DNA from: Roseovarius sp. UBA6217 | GTDB lineage: Bacteria > Pseudomonadota > Alphaproteobacteria > Rhodobacterales > Rhodobacteraceae | Direction: 5' to 3' | Assembly: GCA_002421985.1 (NCBI GenBank) | Contig: DISF01000031.1 | Coordinates: 1 to 6,015, forward strand | Length of the DNA: 6,015 nt | Shown here: piece after piece, positions 5,363 through 6,015 of the stretch | How positions within the stretch are numbered: the first letter of the stretch is position 1 | Layout: each line of letters begins with the position of its first letter | Position numbers and translations under genes: made by a program | The notes under the pieces: generated by a model | Told to the model about the DNA's origin: nothing | Databases searched by the model: none | Seen by the model: the letters and a program-made list of their open reading frames with translations, nothing else

Positions 5363-5785
5363 ATGCCCACCACCCGCGAAACCGTCCTCGCCGCGCTGCA
5401 GGCGCGGCTCCAGCCGCTTGCCGCCCTCACCCTGCGTGACGAGGTTCTGCCCGAGCGGATCCCGACGGCTGGGCTGATCATCCTGCGTGACGGTCAGCCG
5501 GGCGAGCCAGAGGTCACGCTGTCGCCGCTGCGTTATCACTACCAGCACCGGGCTGAGTTGGATGTTGTCGTCCAAGCCTCGAATGGCCGGGCCAGCGTCT
5601 TCGACACCCTGATCGCCGCCATCGGCGCGGCGCTGGAAGCCGACCGCACGCTGAGCGGCGTTTGCGACTGGGTCGAAGCAGAGGCTCCGGCCTCGGTTGA
5701 TTTGCCCGTCGAGGGCGCGGCGGCTCTGAAGGCGGCGATCATCACCGTCGTCTTGCACTACACCACCACCGGCCCGCTGGCCTGA
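5363..5785 (+). CDS. Phage tail terminator protein (gpU-like)
   Basis: A 140-residue protein that starts MPTTRETVLAALQARLQPLA and contains DEVLPERIPTAGLIILRDG, a beta-rich middle (RAELDVVVQ) and ASVFDTLIAAIGAALEADRT, and ends ALKAAIITVVLHYTTTGPLA. This helix-then-beta layout, the size and the position just before the tail tube gene fit tail terminators of siphophages, which cap the tail tube and join it to the head. Databases sometimes mislabel this Rhodobacterales family as an acyl-CoA transferase. No clear Shine-Dalgarno precedes the ATG, which is unusual for this operon and may reflect that the inverted cassette separated it from its original upstream neighbour, to which it was probably translationally coupled. 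Confidence 0.72.
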   Translation: MPTTRETVLAALQARLQPLAALTLRDEVLPERIPTAGLIILRDGQPGEPEVTLSPLRYHYQHRAELDVVVQASNGRASVFDTLIAAIGAALEADRTLSGVCDWVEAEAPASVDLPVEGAAALKAAIITVVLHYTTTGPLA

Positions 5786-5796
5786 CACCCCCACAT

Positions 5797-5804
5797 AAAG
5801 GAGA
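5797..5804 (+). promoter_or_regulatory. Strong ribosome-binding site of the tail tube gene
   Basis: AAAGGAGA ends five bases before the ATG at 5810, the strongest site in the phage segment. This suits the tail tube protein, which is needed in many copies per virion. Confidence 0.7.
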
Positions 5805-5809
5805 CACCC

Positions 5810-6015
5810 ATGGCACGTGCGCAAGGCGCGCGGGCGCAGATGGCGCTTGCGTATGAGACGGTTTACGGCACCCCACCGGTCAGTGGGTTCCGGCTGATGC
5901 CCTTTGCCCGGGCGACGCTCGGGTCGGAACAGCCGCTGCTGGAGTCCGAACTTCTGGGCTATGGCCGCGATCTGAACCAGACCGGGTTTACCCCTGTGGG
6001 GCCGCGTAAGCCCGG
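5810..6015 (+). CDS. Phage tail tube protein, N-terminal part (gpV position)
   Basis: The first 68 codons of a major tail protein, cut by the window edge. It begins MARAQGARAQMALAYETVYG and continues with TPPVSGFRLMPFARATLGSE, then LLESELLGYGRDLNQ. The pattern of an early YETxYGTPP followed by a predicted beta strand and a conserved LLGYGRD-like segment fits the Phage_tube_2 type of tail tube proteins in alphaproteobacterial siphophages. It would polymerise into the tail tube capped by the preceding gene's product. Start choice is secure because of the AAAGGAGA site; the gene lies 24 bases after the tail terminator stop. Confidence 0.78.
   Translation, partial: MARAQGARAQMALAYETVYGTPPVSGFRLMPFARATLGSEQPLLESELLGYGRDLNQTGFTPVGPRKP

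Noticed and set aside
5291..5824. A 177-codon minus-strand frame opposite the tail terminator
   Set aside because: Low-complexity shadow, rich in R, G and Q, of a well-supported phage gene.
1..6015. CRISPR arrays, tRNA or rRNA genes
   Set aside because: No regularly spaced repeats and no cloverleaf or rRNA signatures seen on either strand.

Overview
The window is GC-rich and looks like an alphaproteobacterium, most likely a Rhodobacteraceae member (Paracoccus/Rhodobacter-like). It carries PHB-synthesis genes of the phaA-phaB type and a prophage neck/tail gene order typical of that group. The assignment rests on protein resemblance judged by eye, not on a search. The region looks heavily rearranged: transposase remnants, a decapitated phaA and a decapitated phage capsid gene lie side by side.

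Layout: (1) 1-413, the 3' end of an IS5-family transposase and a probable IS right end. (2) about 468-695, a decayed 3' remnant of an ISAs1-family transposase. (3) 782-2575, minus strand, an intact phaB (acetoacetyl-CoA reductase) preceded by a phaA that has lost its first ~90 codons, including the nucleophilic cysteine. (4) At about 2576-2610 phaA is joined head-to-head to the last third of a lambda gpE-like major capsid gene on the plus strand, with a 12-bp tandem duplication at the seam. (5) 2579-3867, plus strand: capsid C-terminus, FII-like head-tail joining protein and a DUF6441 neck/tail-completion protein. (6) 3868-5362, a cassette on the opposite strand: a MuF-domain protein whose C-terminus is a bacterial RNase A-like toxin domain, followed by its probable CdiI-type immunity gene. 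(7) 5363-6015, plus strand: tail terminator and the start of the tail tube gene.

The phage part follows the lambda-like order capsid - FII - tail completion - tail terminator - tail tube. The toxin-immunity cassette interrupts it between tail completion and terminator and is transcribed against it. Its toxin tip and immunity gene are much less GC-rich (about 50% in stretches I counted) than the flanking structural genes (about 70% in sampled lines), as expected for an exchangeable polymorphic-toxin tip.

The most interesting item is this inverted MuF-RNase A toxin/immunity module, a phage-borne polymorphic toxin embedded as a reversed cargo unit in the morphogenesis operon. The phaA/capsid junction is second: either a real deletion or recombination that destroyed thiolase activity, or an assembly chimera.
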